Source of the DNA: Rhizobiaceae bacterium
Lineage (GTDB): Bacteria > Pseudomonadota > Alphaproteobacteria > Rhizobiales > Rhizobiaceae
NCBI GenBank assembly: GCA_023953775.1
Contig: JAMLJD010000019.1
Coordinates: 1-64,000, forward strand
Direction of reading: 5' to 3'
Length of the DNA stretch: 64,000 nt
Positions 44,931 to 54,775 of the stretch are shown here, in pieces (position 1 is the stretch's first letter; the number at the start of each line of letters is the position of its first letter). The notes below the pieces were generated by a model. The model saw nothing but the letters and a program-made list of their open reading frames with translations, did not search any database and was not told where the DNA came from. A program made the translations under genes and the position numbers.

Positions 44931-46178
44931 TCAACCGTCGTGTTCAGGGTCGCTGCGCGGATCGAGCATCACCGCCGCCGGCGTCACCGCCCGCTCGGAG
45001 GGCAGGGTCTTGAACGCCTCGCGTTCGTCGAGCGGTATCGGCGCGCGCCTGGAGATGCGCAGCGCGGCGTATCCGGCGAGCAGGATATGCGCCAGTGCGG
45101 TTGCCAGGAACAGGCTTTCCGGCCTCAATACCGTCATCAGGCCGGCGCCCAGCAGCGGCCCGGCCATGGTGCCGAAGCCGTAAAGCATCAGCAGGCCACC
45201 GGACAGCTTGACGAAATCCTCGGGATTGGCGTGGTCGTTGGCGTGGGCGACGGCGATCGAATAGAGCGTGTAGGCGAGCGCGCCGTAGGCGGCCGTCATC
45301 GTCAGCACGACGACGCCGGAGCGCGGCGCGGCGACGAACAGCAGGAGGCCGAAGACGGCGGAGCCGAGCGCCGCGCCGACCATCACGAAGCGACGGTCGG
45401 TGCGATCCGAGATGCGCCCGATGGGCAACTGAACCGCCGCGCCGGCCACGACCGCGAGGCTCATCATCAGCGCGATTTCCGCCGTCGAGATGCCGATCCG
45501 CGCGCCATAGACGGCGCCGAGCGTCCCCCAGGCACCGTTGGCGACGCCCGCGAGCAGGCAGGCCGCGGCAGCGATCGGCGAGTTGGTGTATAGGCCGCGA
45601 AGATCGAGCTTGACCTCGGCGAGCGGCTTCGGCGTCACAGCCGTCGAAACCGCCGTGGGGATCAGCGACAGACAGAACAGGATGCCGGCGATCATGAACA
45701 GCGGCGCCGCAGAGACGTCTCCGCCGGCGACGATCATCTGGCCGCCCATGATCGAGGCGTAGGTCACCATCATGTAGAGGCCGAACACGGTGCCGCGGTT
45801 TTCGTTGGTGGCGCGCTCGTTGAGCCAGCTTTCGATGACCATGAATGCGCCGGCCATGCAGAAGCCGGTGAAGACGCGCAGGATCACCCAGACCGTCTCG
45901 TTGACGACAAGGCCGGTCATGAGCGCGATGATCGCGCCCAGCGACGCAAAGGCGCCGAAGGCGCGGACATGGCCGACGCGGCGCACCAGGCGCGGAGCGA
46001 AATAGCACCCTGCGACGAAGCCGCCCGCCCAGGCCGTGCCGAGCAGGCCGAGGGAGGTCGTCGAAAAGCCTTCGGCCTGGCCGCGCAGCGGCAGGAGCAG
46101 GCCGTGAAGGCCCGACCCGGCAAGGAGGAATGCGGTGCCCAGTAACAGGGCAATAATGGGAGCGAATGCCTGCGACAT
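44931..46178 (-). CDS. MFS transporter
   Basis: 415 residues with about twelve membrane helices. Loop 2-3 carries APRLVRRVGH, a variant of the MFS motif A, and the second half has GRISDRTDRRF. It resembles the YcaD-type exporters of unknown substrate. The ATG at 46178 follows a TTG codon; start is otherwise unremarkable. The ArsR gene follows it. Confidence 0.9.
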   Translation of the reverse strand: MSQAFAPIIALLLGTAFLLAGSGLHGLLLPLRGQAEGFSTTSLGLLGTAWAGGFVAGCYFAPRLVRRVGHVRAFGAFASLGAIIALMTGLVVNETVWVILRVFTGFCMAGAFMVIESWLNERATNENRGTVFGLYMMVTYASIMGGQMIVAGGDVSAAPLFMIAGILFCLSLIPTAVSTAVTPKPLAEVKLDLRGLYTNSPIAAAACLLAGVANGAWGTLGAVYGARIGISTAEIALMMSLAVVAGAAVQLPIGRISDRTDRRFVMVGAALGSAVFGLLLFVAAPRSGVVVLTMTAAYGALAYTLYSIAVAHANDHANPEDFVKLSGGLLMLYGFGTMAGPLLGAGLMTVLRPESLFLATALAHILLAGYAALRISRRAPIPLDEREAFKTLPSERAVTPAAVMLDPRSDPEHDG

Positions 46179-46256
46179 CAATCGGTTCCGGGCAGCGGGG
46201 CGGTTGTCGAGAACGGGCGGGACCGCACGATTCGGCGGACCGGCAGGCCGTGTATG

Positions 46257-46451
46257 CTATTTATGGCGGAAAAATGCCTCCGCCGCAGCCTTCGTCGCGT
46301 CCTTTGAGCGCAGTTCGGCTTCGAGACGCTCGATCTCCGCGCGAAGCTGCCCGATACGCTCGCCCAGCTCGGCGACCGAAAGCAGTGCAAGGTCCTGACC
46401 AATCTCATGAACGCGGGCGACCTTGCGAGGTTCGTCCTCGAAGATGCTCAA
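46257..46451 (-). CDS. DUF1192 small coiled-coil protein
   Basis: 64 residues. HEIGQDLALLSVAELGERI and IERLEAELRSKDATKAAAEA is the DUF1192 signature; function unknown. The TTG start at 46451 was preferred because GGGAGG lies eight bases upstream, within the longer reading frame. Divergent from the quinone oxidoreductase gene, as often seen in Rhizobiales. Confidence 0.85.
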   Translation of the reverse strand: MSIFEDEPRKVARVHEIGQDLALLSVAELGERIGQLRAEIERLEAELRSKDATKAAAEAFFRHK

Positions 46452-46564
46452 TTCGGCGTCCTCCCTTTGCCACGGCGCCGGCACAGACTACATAATCGAC
46501 GGCCCGCTAGGCAAATCGCCAGACGGCCTAAACCGACGCGCAAACCAGGCAGGGACCGCGAACG

Positions 46565-47575
46565 ATGGCAGGCACGAAACGCATACCGGAGCGCATGACG
46601 GCAGTGGCGATCAGCGAGCCAGGCGGCCCGCTGGTGCTCAAGCCGGAAAAGCGCCCGGTTCCGCAACCGGGCGAAGGCGAGATCCTGATCCGGGTCCGGG
46701 CCGCGGGCGTCAACCGTCCCGACGTCCTCCAGAGACAGGGCGCATATCCGCCACCGCCGGGCGCTTCCGACCTTCCCGGCCTCGAAGTCTCCGGCGAGGT
46801 GGCCGCGCTCGGTCCCGGCACGTCGCGCTGGCACGAGGGCGACCTGGTCTGCGCGCTGACGCCGGGCGGCGGCTACGCGGACTATTGCGTGGTGCACGAG
46901 ACCAACGCCCTGCCGATACCGCACGGCTTCACGTTCACCGAAGCGGCGGCGATCCCCGAAACGTTCTTCACCGTATGGCACAACGTGTTCCAGCGCGGCG
47001 GGCTGAAACCGGGCGAGGCGTTCCTTGTCCATGGCGGCTCGTCCGGAATCGGTACGACGGCGATACAGCTCGCCTCGGCCTTCGGCGCTTATGTGATCAC
47101 CACCGCAGGGTCCGCGGAAAAGTGCGAGGCATGCCTGAAGCTCGGCGCCGATCGCGCGGTGAACTACAGGGAGGAGGATTTCGTCGAAGCCGTGAAGCAG
47201 GCCACCGAAGGCCGCGGCGTCGACGTCATACTCGACATGGTCGGCGGCGACTATGTCGGCCGCAACTACGACGCCGCCGCGCCCGACGGCAGGATCGTCC
47301 AGATCGCCTTCCTGCGCGGTCCCGTGGCCAGCGCGGATTTCTCCAAGCTGATGATCAAGCGGCTGACCCATACCGGGTCGACGCTGAGGCCGCGACCGGT
47401 CGCCTTCAAGGGGCAGATCGCGGCCGAGCTGGAAAGCCGGGTCTGGCCGTTGCTCGCCGAGCGCAGGATCGCGCCGGTGATGGACATGATCTACCCGCTC
47501 AAGGAGGCGTGGCGCGCGCATGAGCGGATGGAGGAAGGCGAGCATATCGGGAAGATCGTGCTCGACGTGATGTGA
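46565..47575 (+). CDS. NAD(P)H-quinone oxidoreductase (zinc-independent MDR family)
   Basis: 336 residues. GroES-like N-terminal part with GVNRPDVLQRQGAYPPPPG, then nucleotide binding HGGSSGIGTTAIQLA and DMVGGDYVGRN. No catalytic zinc cysteines, as expected for QOR-type enzymes. AGGGA lies upstream of the ATG at 46565. Reduces quinones with NAD(P)H. Confidence 0.92.
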   Translation: MAGTKRIPERMTAVAISEPGGPLVLKPEKRPVPQPGEGEILIRVRAAGVNRPDVLQRQGAYPPPPGASDLPGLEVSGEVAALGPGTSRWHEGDLVCALTPGGGYADYCVVHETNALPIPHGFTFTEAAAIPETFFTVWHNVFQRGGLKPGEAFLVHGGSSGIGTTAIQLASAFGAYVITTAGSAEKCEACLKLGADRAVNYREEDFVEAVKQATEGRGVDVILDMVGGDYVGRNYDAAAPDGRIVQIAFLRGPVASADFSKLMIKRLTHTGSTLRPRPVAFKGQIAAELESRVWPLLAERRIAPVMDMIYPLKEAWRAHERMEEGEHIGKIVLDVM

Positions 47576-47705
47576 GCAGGGCTATCGCGCGGCAACCCGC
47601 AGGCCAGGAAGAATCGGCCGGCGCCCGCCACACCGGCATTGACATGTCGGGCCGGCTTCGCCACCTCAACCAGGTCTCACCGAGGACATTGAGAGGCAGA
47701 CAGTC

Positions 47706-48956
47706 TTGAGCGACCATCCCTTCGCACCCGCAGCCCGCCGGCGCACGGTCGCCGTGGATGTCGGCGGCGTCGTCGTTGGCGGCGGCGCGCCGGTGGTCGT
47801 CCAGTCGATGACCAACACCGACACGGCCGACGTCGACGCAACGGTGGCGCAGGTCGCCGCGCTCCATCGCGCCGGATCGGAAATCGTCCGCATCACGGTC
47901 GACCGCGACGAGAGCGCGGCGGCGGTTCCGAAGATCCGCGAGCGGCTGGAACGGCTGGGCATCCACGTCCCGCTGGTGGGCGATTTCCACTATATTGGCC
48001 ACAAGCTCCTGGCCGACCATCCGGCCTGTGCGGAGGCGCTCGCCAAGTACCGCATCAATCCGGGCAATGTCGGGTTCAAGGAAAAGCGCGACCGCCAGTT
48101 CTCGGCGATCGTCGAGACGGCGATCCGCCACGGCAAGCCGGTGCGCATCGGCGTCAACTGGGGGTCGCTCGACCAGGAATTGCTGACGCGGCTGATGGAC
48201 GACAACCAGAAGGCCGGCTCGCCGCTGACCGCGTCGCAGGTGATGCGCGAGGCGATCGTGCAGTCGGCGCTGATCTCGGCGTCGCTCGCCGAGGAGATCG
48301 GACTGCCGCGCAACGCGATCATCCTGTCGGCCAAGGTCAGCCAGGTCCAGGACCTGATCGCCGTCTATGCCGAGCTCGCGCGCCGCTCCGATCACGCGCT
48401 GCATCTCGGCCTGACCGAGGCCGGCATGGGTACGAAAGGCATCGTCGCCTCGTCGGCGTCGATGGGCATCCTGCTGCAGCAGGGGATCGGCGACACGATC
48501 CGCATCTCGCTGACGCCCGAACCCGGCGGCGACCGCACCCGCGAGGTGCAGGTGGCGCAGGAACTGCTCCAGACGATGGGGTTCCGGCAGTTCGTGCCGA
48601 TCGTGGCGGCCTGTCCGGGCTGCGGGCGCACCACCTCGACGGTGTTCCAGGAGCTGGCGCAAACGATCCAGGAGGACATCCGGCGCAACATGCCGGTCTG
48701 GCGCGAGAAATATCCTGGCGTCGAGGAGCTCAAGGTCGCGGTGATGGGCTGCATCGTCAACGGTCCGGGCGAATCGAAGCACGCCGACATCGGCATCTCG
48801 CTGCCCGGGACCGGCGAGACGCCAGCCGCGCCGGTCTTCATCGATGGCAAGAAGGCCGTGACGCTACGCGGGCCGAAGATCGCCGAGGAGTTCCAGACGA
48901 TGGTCGCCGACTATATCGAGCAGCGCTTCGGCCACGGGCGCAACGCCGCGGAGTAG
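47706..48956 (+). CDS. ispG: 4-hydroxy-3-methylbut-2-enyl diphosphate synthase
   Basis: 416 residues, [4Fe-4S] enzyme of the MEP isoprenoid pathway. [17 protein letters not shown] is the family start; [13 protein letters not shown] and [11 protein letters not shown] hold the three cluster cysteines. The TTG start at 47706 is preceded by GAGAGG and precedes a conserved N-terminus. A polyprenyl diphosphate synthase gene lies 2.6 kb downstream, though not in the same operon. Confidence 0.96.
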   Translation: MSDHPFAPAARRRTVAVDVGGVVVGGGAPVVVQSMTNTDTADVDATVAQVAALHRAGSEIVRITVDRDESAAAVPKIRERLERLGIHVPLVGDFHYIGHKLLADHPACAEALAKYRINPGNVGFKEKRDRQFSAIVETAIRHGKPVRIGVNWGSLDQELLTRLMDDNQKAGSPLTASQVMREAIVQSALISASLAEEIGLPRNAIILSAKVSQVQDLIAVYAELARRSDHALHLGLTEAGMGTKGIVASSASMGILLQQGIGDTIRISLTPEPGGDRTREVQVAQELLQTMGFRQFVPIVAACPGCGRTTSTVFQELAQTIQEDIRRNMPVWREKYPGVEELKVAVMGCIVNGPGESKHADIGISLPGTGETPAAPVFIDGKKAVTLRGPKIAEEFQTMVADYIEQRFGHGRNAAE

Positions 48957-48962
48957 AGCGGA

Positions 48963-51455
48963 TCAGGCGGAGGCCGCCTGCGCCGCCTGCCCGCCCATCC
49001 ATTTCTCGATCTTCTCGGCGAGGCGGTCGGGCGAGACCGGCTTAGAGATATAGTCGTCCATGCCGGCGTTCAGGCACTTCTCGCGGTCGCCCTTGAGCGC
49101 ATGGGCGGTCACGCCGATGATCGGCGTGTGCCGGTCGGCCGCCCCGTCGAACTCGCGGATCGCGGCGGTCGCCTCGAGACCGTTCATTTCCGGCATGGAT
49201 ACGTCCATCAATATCAGATTCGGCCTCAGCGCCTTGTGCATCTCGACGGCGGTTCGGCCGTTTCCGGCGATCCGGTAGGACAGGCCGAGACCATTGAGGA
49301 TCTGGCTGAAGACGAGCTGATTGACCTCGTTGTCCTCGGCGACCAGAACATCGACCGACCGCTCAGTCACGCTGCGCGGCACCTGCACCGGTGCCCGCTC
49401 TACGGGCGGTGCCGGTCTCTGGCGGGCGGGCTGCAGTCGCGACGCGGTGGAATAGTCCGGCGCCCGTGCCATCTGCATGGCCGAGACGATGGTCTCGAGC
49501 AGCGCGGACGAGCGTGCAGGCTTGTTGAGCTGCGCCGCGATGCCGCATTCGACAGCGAGACGGCTCGTCTCGGCCTGATCGACCGAGGTCAACATGATGA
49601 CCGGAATCCGTTCGCAGCCCTGCAACGCCTTGATCCGCCGGGCGACCTCGACGCCGTTGAGATCGGGCATCTGGTAGTCGAGGATAATGCAGTCGACGTC
49701 GAGCCCGAGCTCGACGGACCGCTCCAGGAAGGCCAGACCGACCGCGCCGCTCTCCGCCACCGCGCAGTCGAAGCCCCAGCTCTTGAACTGTTCGGTGAGG
49801 ATCGACCGGTTGATCGCATTGTCGTCGATGGCAAGGATGCGCGCGCCGGACACGTCGATCGGGACCGGCGTGACCGCCGGCGCCGAATGGTCGACCGCGA
49901 AGGATGCCGTGAACCAGAAGGTCGATCCCTTGCCGGGCATGCTCTCGGCGCCGATCTCGCCGCCCATCAGCTCGACGAGGCGCGAGGCGATCGCCAGCCC
50001 GAGGCCGGTTCCCTCGTGGCGGCGCGTCGAGGAGGAATCGACCTGCGCGAATTTGTCGAACACCGACTGCAGCTTGTCGGCGGGGATACCGATGCCGGTA
50101 TCCTCGACACGGACCCTGATAGCGACCTGCTCATCTTCGCGTTCGCCGGAGACGTCGACGAGCACGTGGCCGCGCTCGGTGAACTTCACCGCATTGCCGA
50201 TAAGGTTGGTCGCGACCTGGCGGAAACGCCCGACATCGCCGATCACCGACTGCGGCAGTTCCGGATCGATGCGCACGATGAGTTCGAGGTCCTTCTCCGC
50301 GACGCGCGCCGAAACCAGCGTCGCCACGTCCTCGATCGCCTCGCCGAGGCGGAATGGCGCGGGATCGAGCTCGAGCTGCCCGGCGTCGATCTTGGAGAAG
50401 TCGAGGATGTCGTTGATGATCGTCAGAAGGGCGTTGCCCGACTTCACGATGACGTCGACGAACATGCCCTGGCGCTTGTCGAGCTCGGTCCGCGACAGAA
50501 GCTCGGCCATGCCGAGCACGCCATTCATCGGGGTGCGGATCTCGTGGCTCATATTGGCGAGGAACTCGGACTTCGCCCGGTCCGCCGATTCGGCAACCGA
50601 GCGGGCCGTCTCGAGCGATGCGTTGGCCTCGCTCAAACGCTTGTGGGCCTCGGAGATCCGGCGCAGCATCGGCTCGAAGACGCGCAAGCCAAGCAGAGCG
50701 GCGAACGTAACGATCATCAGGGCGACGATCATCAGTGTGTATTGCAGCGCGCCGTAGCCTTCGACCATATCGGCATGCAGCCGCTCGAGCGTCGCCTGGA
50801 GGTTTGGCCGCACCCGCTCGCCGGCGGCTTTCTGCAACTCGGCGAAGACACGCTGCGCGGCAGGCAGGGAATAGTCGCGGAAGATGTCGAGCCGGTCGGC
50901 GTGGGTGAGGACCTCGCGGACGTCCTTCTTGAGCGAGTTGATCCCGCCCGTGCCGTCCCAGATTTCGCGGACGGATGCCGGCATCGGCCGACCGGCGACG
51001 GCGGCGAGCACCGGTTCGACCGCGAGGGCCGGCGCTTCGGCGCCGTCCTCCTCCGACGTGATCGCCTTGCTCTCGCCCATGCCGACATCGTCGTTGGCGG
51101 ACCGACGAAGCGTCTCGTAGGCGCGGTCGAGGCGTTCGATAGCGGAGCGGAGCTTGTCCCTGATCGCGGCGCGGGCGGCGTTCGCCGCCTTCCTGCGCTG
51201 ATCATCGGGAAGGATCGAGGCCGAGCCGGACGACGCGGTGTCGATGCGACTGTTGTCGAGCCGCATGGCCTGGTAGATGACGTCTCCGGTCGCGTCGGCC
51301 ATGAATGCCATGACCGCGCCGAAGCGCACATTGTTCTTGGAGACCTGGGCCTGCCAGAGGAGATAGGACGAGCCGGCCGCGACAGCGACGACGAATCCCG
51401 CCAGGACCGCAAAAAGGCGGCCGCGCATGTAGGCGCGCGTTACGACTGACGACAT
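48963..51455 (-). CDS. hybrid sensor histidine kinase with two receiver domains
   Basis: 830 residues from the ATG at 51455 (a GTG at 51485 is possible). Membrane helices at about 12-34 and 239-258 flank a 200-residue periplasmic sensor region. His[14 protein letters not shown] has the phospho-His at about 304; HATPase_c follows ([26 protein letters not shown]). Two REC domains: [11 protein letters not shown] with [11 protein letters not shown], and [11 protein letters not shown] with [11 protein letters not shown]. No HPt domain. The ligand is unknown; the second REC may pass phosphate to a separate HPt protein. Confidence 0.92.
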   Translation of the reverse strand: MSSVVTRAYMRGRLFAVLAGFVVAVAAGSSYLLWQAQVSKNNVRFGAVMAFMADATGDVIYQAMRLDNSRIDTASSGSASILPDDQRRKAANAARAAIRDKLRSAIERLDRAYETLRRSANDDVGMGESKAITSEEDGAEAPALAVEPVLAAVAGRPMPASVREIWDGTGGINSLKKDVREVLTHADRLDIFRDYSLPAAQRVFAELQKAAGERVRPNLQATLERLHADMVEGYGALQYTLMIVALMIVTFAALLGLRVFEPMLRRISEAHKRLSEANASLETARSVAESADRAKSEFLANMSHEIRTPMNGVLGMAELLSRTELDKRQGMFVDVIVKSGNALLTIINDILDFSKIDAGQLELDPAPFRLGEAIEDVATLVSARVAEKDLELIVRIDPELPQSVIGDVGRFRQVATNLIGNAVKFTERGHVLVDVSGEREDEQVAIRVRVEDTGIGIPADKLQSVFDKFAQVDSSSTRRHEGTGLGLAIASRLVELMGGEIGAESMPGKGSTFWFTASFAVDHSAPAVTPVPIDVSGARILAIDDNAINRSILTEQFKSWGFDCAVAESGAVGLAFLERSVELGLDVDCIILDYQMPDLNGVEVARRIKALQGCERIPVIMLTSVDQAETSRLAVECGIAAQLNKPARSSALLETIVSAMQMARAPDYSTASRLQPARQRPAPPVERAPVQVPRSVTERSVDVLVAEDNEVNQLVFSQILNGLGLSYRIAGNGRTAVEMHKALRPNLILMDVSMPEMNGLEATAAIREFDGAADRHTPIIGVTAHALKGDREKCLNAGMDDYISKPVSPDRLAEKIEKWMGGQAAQAASA

Positions 51456-51547
51456 CGACAAGCCCCGACATCCTTGCTTCGACACCGTTCAATATCGAGC
51501 AGTCGGCTTAAGCTGCGATTAACGATGAACGGGAATGTCGATACAGC

Positions 51548-52465
51548 CTAGCGTTTGCGCTGCGCGACGAAGCGAGCGCAGTTGCGCAGGATGTCGGCCT
51601 TGCCGCCATAGGGCTGGAGCAGCGAGGACGCCTGCTCGACCAGGCCGTGGAGCTGGTCGCGGGCCCAGTCGATGCCGTGCAGGCTGGCGAGCGTGGCCTT
51701 GCCCGCCGCGCCGTCCTTGCCGGTCGCCTTGCCGACGGTCTCGGGATGTGCGGTGAGGTCGAGCAGGTCGTCGGCGAGCTGGAAGGCGAGGCCGATGGCA
51801 GCGCCGAACTCGGCCAGGCGCTCGCGATCCTCGTTGGATGCTCCGGCGACGATCGCCCCGGCCTCGCAGGAGAACCGGATCAGCGCACCGGTCTTCATCG
51901 CCTGCAGGGTGATGATGCCGGCTTCGTCCGGTGCGTCCGACGCGGCGGCGAGGTCGAGCGCCTGCCCCCCGACCATCCCGCCGGCCCCCGCGGCGCGGGC
52001 GATAGACGACACCAGCGCGGCCCGTATCCCGGGGGCGAGATCGGTCTCGGGCGAGGCGATGATGTCGAAGGTCATGGTCAACAGCGCGTCGCCGGCGAGG
52101 ATCGCCGTCGCCTCGTCGAATGCCCGGTGGACCGTGGGCCGGCCACGCCGCATGTCGTCGTCGTCCATCGCGGGCAGATCGTCGTGGACGAGCGAATAGC
52201 AATGCAGGCATTCCACCGCCGCCGCGACCCGCATCACGGCCTCCCCGGCCACGCCGAACATCGCTGCCGTCTCGATCACCAGAAAAGGCCGCAGCCGCTT
52301 TCCACCGGCAAGGACGCCGTGGCGGATCGCCTCCATCAGCCGGTGAGGCCGCGCGATCTCGCCCGGCAACGGGTGATCCGAAAGCAGGACGTGGAGCATC
52401 GAATCGACATCGGACGCGGTTCGCGAAAGGATCGTCTCGAAATCGGCGGAGCGGCTGTCTGTCAT
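51548..52465 (-). CDS. ispA: polyprenyl diphosphate synthase (farnesyl diphosphate synthase-like)
   Basis: 305 residues. The first aspartate-rich motif is VHDDLPAMDDDDMRRGRP and the second is FQLADDLLDL, typical of short-chain all-trans synthases such as IspA that make farnesyl diphosphate from IPP and DMAPP. Chain length is inferred from the general fit. The ATG at 52465 has AGGCGG upstream. Divergent from mtgA. Confidence 0.9.
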   Translation of the reverse strand: MTDSRSADFETILSRTASDVDSMLHVLLSDHPLPGEIARPHRLMEAIRHGVLAGGKRLRPFLVIETAAMFGVAGEAVMRVAAAVECLHCYSLVHDDLPAMDDDDMRRGRPTVHRAFDEATAILAGDALLTMTFDIIASPETDLAPGIRAALVSSIARAAGAGGMVGGQALDLAAASDAPDEAGIITLQAMKTGALIRFSCEAGAIVAGASNEDRERLAEFGAAIGLAFQLADDLLDLTAHPETVGKATGKDGAAGKATLASLHGIDWARDQLHGLVEQASSLLQPYGGKADILRNCARFVAQRKR

Positions 52466-52552
52466 GCCGCCTGCGATGACGGCAAACCCGCCGCCGGTCA
52501 AGAGGAGTGAAGGCTATACCGTTGCGCGCGGCCTGATGCGAGGCTAAGCGGA

Positions 52553-53302
52553 ATGACCGACACACGGGACCGAGACTTGGCCAAGAAACGCAGCCGATTG
52601 CTGGAACCGGAGCGCAGGAGCAGAAGCCCGTTGCGGCGCTGGATGTCGCGCATTTTCTGGGTGCTCGTCGTGCTGTGCGCGACGCCGCTCGTGCTGACCA
52701 TCGTCTACGCGCCATCTTCGGTCCATCCCGTCTCGACGCTGATGCTGAAGGACCTGGCGACGCTCGACGGCTATGACAGGCGCTGGGTGCGGCTCGAGGA
52801 CATGGGCACGCTGGTCGTGGATTCGGTGGTGATGTCGGAGGACGGGCAGTTCTGCCGCCATGACGGCATCGACTGGGGCGAGTTCCGTGTCGTCCTGCAG
52901 GACGCGCTTGCCGGAGAGGCGACGCGGGGTGCGTCGACCATTCCCATGCAGACGGTCAAGAACCTGTTCCTGTGGGGAAGCCGCTCGCATATCCGCAAGG
53001 CGATCGAGCTGCCGCTCGCGCTCTATTTCGATGCGGTGCTCCCCAAGGCGCGGATCATGGAAATCTACCTCAACATCGTGGAGTGGGGTCCCAACATCTA
53101 CGGCGTGGAGGCGGCCGCGCAGCACCATTTCGGCAAGCCGGCACGGGAGCTGACACGCCGCCAGGCAGCTCTGCTTGCGGTGACGCTGCCGAACCCGCTC
53201 GAGCGCAACCCGGCAAAGCCCGGACCGGGGCTCAGCCGCATCGCCGCGAAGATCGAACGGCGCGCGCGGGGGGCGGGCGACTACGTCAAATGCCTGCGGT
53301 AA
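52553..53302 (+). CDS. mtgA: monofunctional biosynthetic peptidoglycan transglycosylase
   Basis: 249 residues. A membrane anchor at about 32-52 is followed by the GT51 domain: [14 protein letters not shown] has the catalytic Glu96, then [28 protein letters not shown] and [15 protein letters not shown]. It polymerises lipid II glycan chains. Start and length match the family. Confidence 0.95.
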   Translation: MTDTRDRDLAKKRSRLLEPERRSRSPLRRWMSRIFWVLVVLCATPLVLTIVYAPSSVHPVSTLMLKDLATLDGYDRRWVRLEDMGTLVVDSVVMSEDGQFCRHDGIDWGEFRVVLQDALAGEATRGASTIPMQTVKNLFLWGSRSHIRKAIELPLALYFDAVLPKARIMEIYLNIVEWGPNIYGVEAAAQHHFGKPARELTRRQAALLAVTLPNPLERNPAKPGPGLSRIAAKIERRARGAGDYVKCLR

Positions 53303-53321
53303 CGTTTTTTGCCCGGCCCAC

Positions 53322-53350
53322 TGGTCAAACCCGGCCGCGGCGTGTATAGG
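53322..53350 (+). promoter_or_regulatory. candidate promoter of the L32 gene
   Basis: TGGTCA (53322-53327), 17-base spacer and TATAGG (53345-53350), then the discriminator CACCGCCAC. The leader forms a stem with arms TCGACG and CGTCGA around ATAGCCCTTCGCAGGGGC. The element matches the one before the L31 gene closely. Confidence 0.5.
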
Positions 53351-53437
53351 CACCGCCACTTTCTGAAATTCAGGCTGTCGACGATAGCCCTTCGCAGGGG
53401 CCGTCGATCGTCGTTCGAGTGATCTGGAGCAAAGCCG

Positions 53438-53620
53438 ATGGCTGTACCAAAACGAAAAACCTCGCCGTCCAAGCGCGGCATGCGCCGTGCGGCCGACGCG
53501 CTGAAGGCCCCGACCTATGTCGAGGACAAGAATTCCGGCGAACTGCGCCGCCCGCACCATATCGACCTGAAGACCGGCATGTATCGCGGTCGCCAGGTGC
53601 TGGAGCCGAAGGAAAGCTGA
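53438..53620 (+). CDS. rpmF: 50S ribosomal protein bL32 (zinc-free type)
   Basis: 60 residues, [20 protein letters not shown] at the start and [16 protein letters not shown] near the end. No cysteine, so the C-minus form. GGAGCAAAGCCG precedes the ATG. Monocistronic with a terminator 25 bases on. Confidence 0.97.
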   Translation: MAVPKRKTSPSKRGMRRAADALKAPTYVEDKNSGELRRPHHIDLKTGMYRGRQVLEPKES

Positions 53621-53645
53621 TTTTTCCTCCACGCGGATGTGATCG

Positions 53646-53673
53646 AAAGGACCGGCGATTGCCGGTCCTTTTT
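53646..53673 (+). terminator. intrinsic terminator after L32
   Basis: Stem AAAGGACCGGC (53646-53656), loop GATT, arm GCCGGTCCTTT (53661-53671), then more T. Confidence 0.9.
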
Positions 53674-53810
53674 CGTTTGGAGCGTGGATCAGGTCTTTTG
53701 CGCCGGCGGCCGGCCCGACCACTCAATCTTCGCCGGTGAAGCCTACAGAACCGGTTCCTTCCCCACCTGAAACGGTCTAGACAGTGCGGTATCGGAGTCG
53801 AGGGCTGGCC

Positions 53811-54221
53811 ATGCTGAGCAACATACCTTTGATGATCGTCCCGTTGATCCTGTTCAATCTCGGGCTGATGGGGCTGTTCGGCAATGCGCCGGATCCCTGG
53901 ACGGCCGAGATGTTCGCCGTCGACATGATGTCGGGCGGGCGCTGGGCGATGACGCTGGGCGACCTGATGATCCTCGTCGGGCTGATCTGCCTGTTCTTCG
54001 AGATCGTGAAGGCGACGCGGACGTCGACGGCTTCCGTCGTCGACCATCTCTTGTCGACCTTCGTCTTCGTGGCCTTCCTGGTCGAGTTCCTGCTGGTGCG
54101 CGGGGCGGCGCATTCGGTCTTCTTCGTCCTGATGATCGCCGCCCTCGTCGATGTCCTGGCCGGCTTCTCCGTCTCGCTGCGCGGCGCGCGGCGCGACATG
54201 AGCTTCGGGCGCGAGGAGTAG
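53811..54221 (+). CDS. small membrane protein of unknown function
   Basis: 136 residues with four hydrophobic helices and a basic C-terminus (LRGARRDMSFGREE). It resembles an unnamed rhizobial membrane family. The ATG at 53811 follows GAGGG; a GTG nine codons upstream is possible. It converges on the GlcG-like gene, two bases apart. Confidence 0.8.
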   Translation: MLSNIPLMIVPLILFNLGLMGLFGNAPDPWTAEMFAVDMMSGGRWAMTLGDLMILVGLICLFFEIVKATRTSTASVVDHLLSTFVFVAFLVEFLLVRGAAHSVFFVLMIAALVDVLAGFSVSLRGARRDMSFGREE

Positions 54222-54223
54222 TC

Positions 54224-54655
54224 CTACTTCGCCACGGCGACGTAGCCCGCAGCCTCGATCGCGGCTATCGCGCAGGTCTCGTCATTGTCGGACGTGTCGC
54301 CCGATATGCCGACGGCGCCGAGCGTTTCGCCCTTCTTCGTGCGGATGAGGACGCCGCCTGGCACGGGGACGATCCTGCCACCCGACACGCCGGAGAGGCC
54401 GGTGATGAAATGCGGCCGCTCTATCGCGGTTTCGTTGAGCCAGCGCGACCCCTGGCCGACAGCCAGCGCGCCATAGGCCTTGCCCGACGCGATCTCGAAC
54501 CGCAGCATCGACGACCCGTCCTGGCGCTGATAGGCGACCGGATGCCCGCCGGCATCGAGCACGGACACGGCGAGCGGCTTGAGGCCGAGTTCGCCCGCCT
54601 TGGAGAGGGCTTCCCGGATCATCCTGTTCGCCTTGGCAAGGGGCAGCTGCGGCAT
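54224..54655 (-). CDS. GlcG/HbpS-like (DUF336) protein
   Basis: 143 residues. LGLKPLAVSVLDAGGHPVAY, FITGLSGVSGGRIVPVPGGV and GAVGISGDTSDNDE are the signatures of the GlcG/HbpS family, which includes a heme-binding sensor and proteins encoded near glycolate genes. No glc genes nearby. Function here unknown. Confidence 0.92.
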   Translation of the reverse strand: MPQLPLAKANRMIREALSKAGELGLKPLAVSVLDAGGHPVAYQRQDGSSMLRFEIASGKAYGALAVGQGSRWLNETAIERPHFITGLSGVSGGRIVPVPGGVLIRTKKGETLGAVGISGDTSDNDETCAIAAIEAAGYVAVAK

Positions 54656-54775
54656 GTGTCGTCTCCTTCGATCAATCGGACAGCAGGTCTATGACATTGC
54701 GTCCCGACTGTGTATCCCTTCACTCCTTGAACTGTTTCGCCGCAGGGTGGGCGTTCACATCGTCGAGGACAGCGC

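Noticed and set aside
49101-51449. Long plus-strand frame across the histidine kinase
   Set aside because: Its product lacks any motif while the minus strand encodes clear HisKA, HATPase and two receiver domains.
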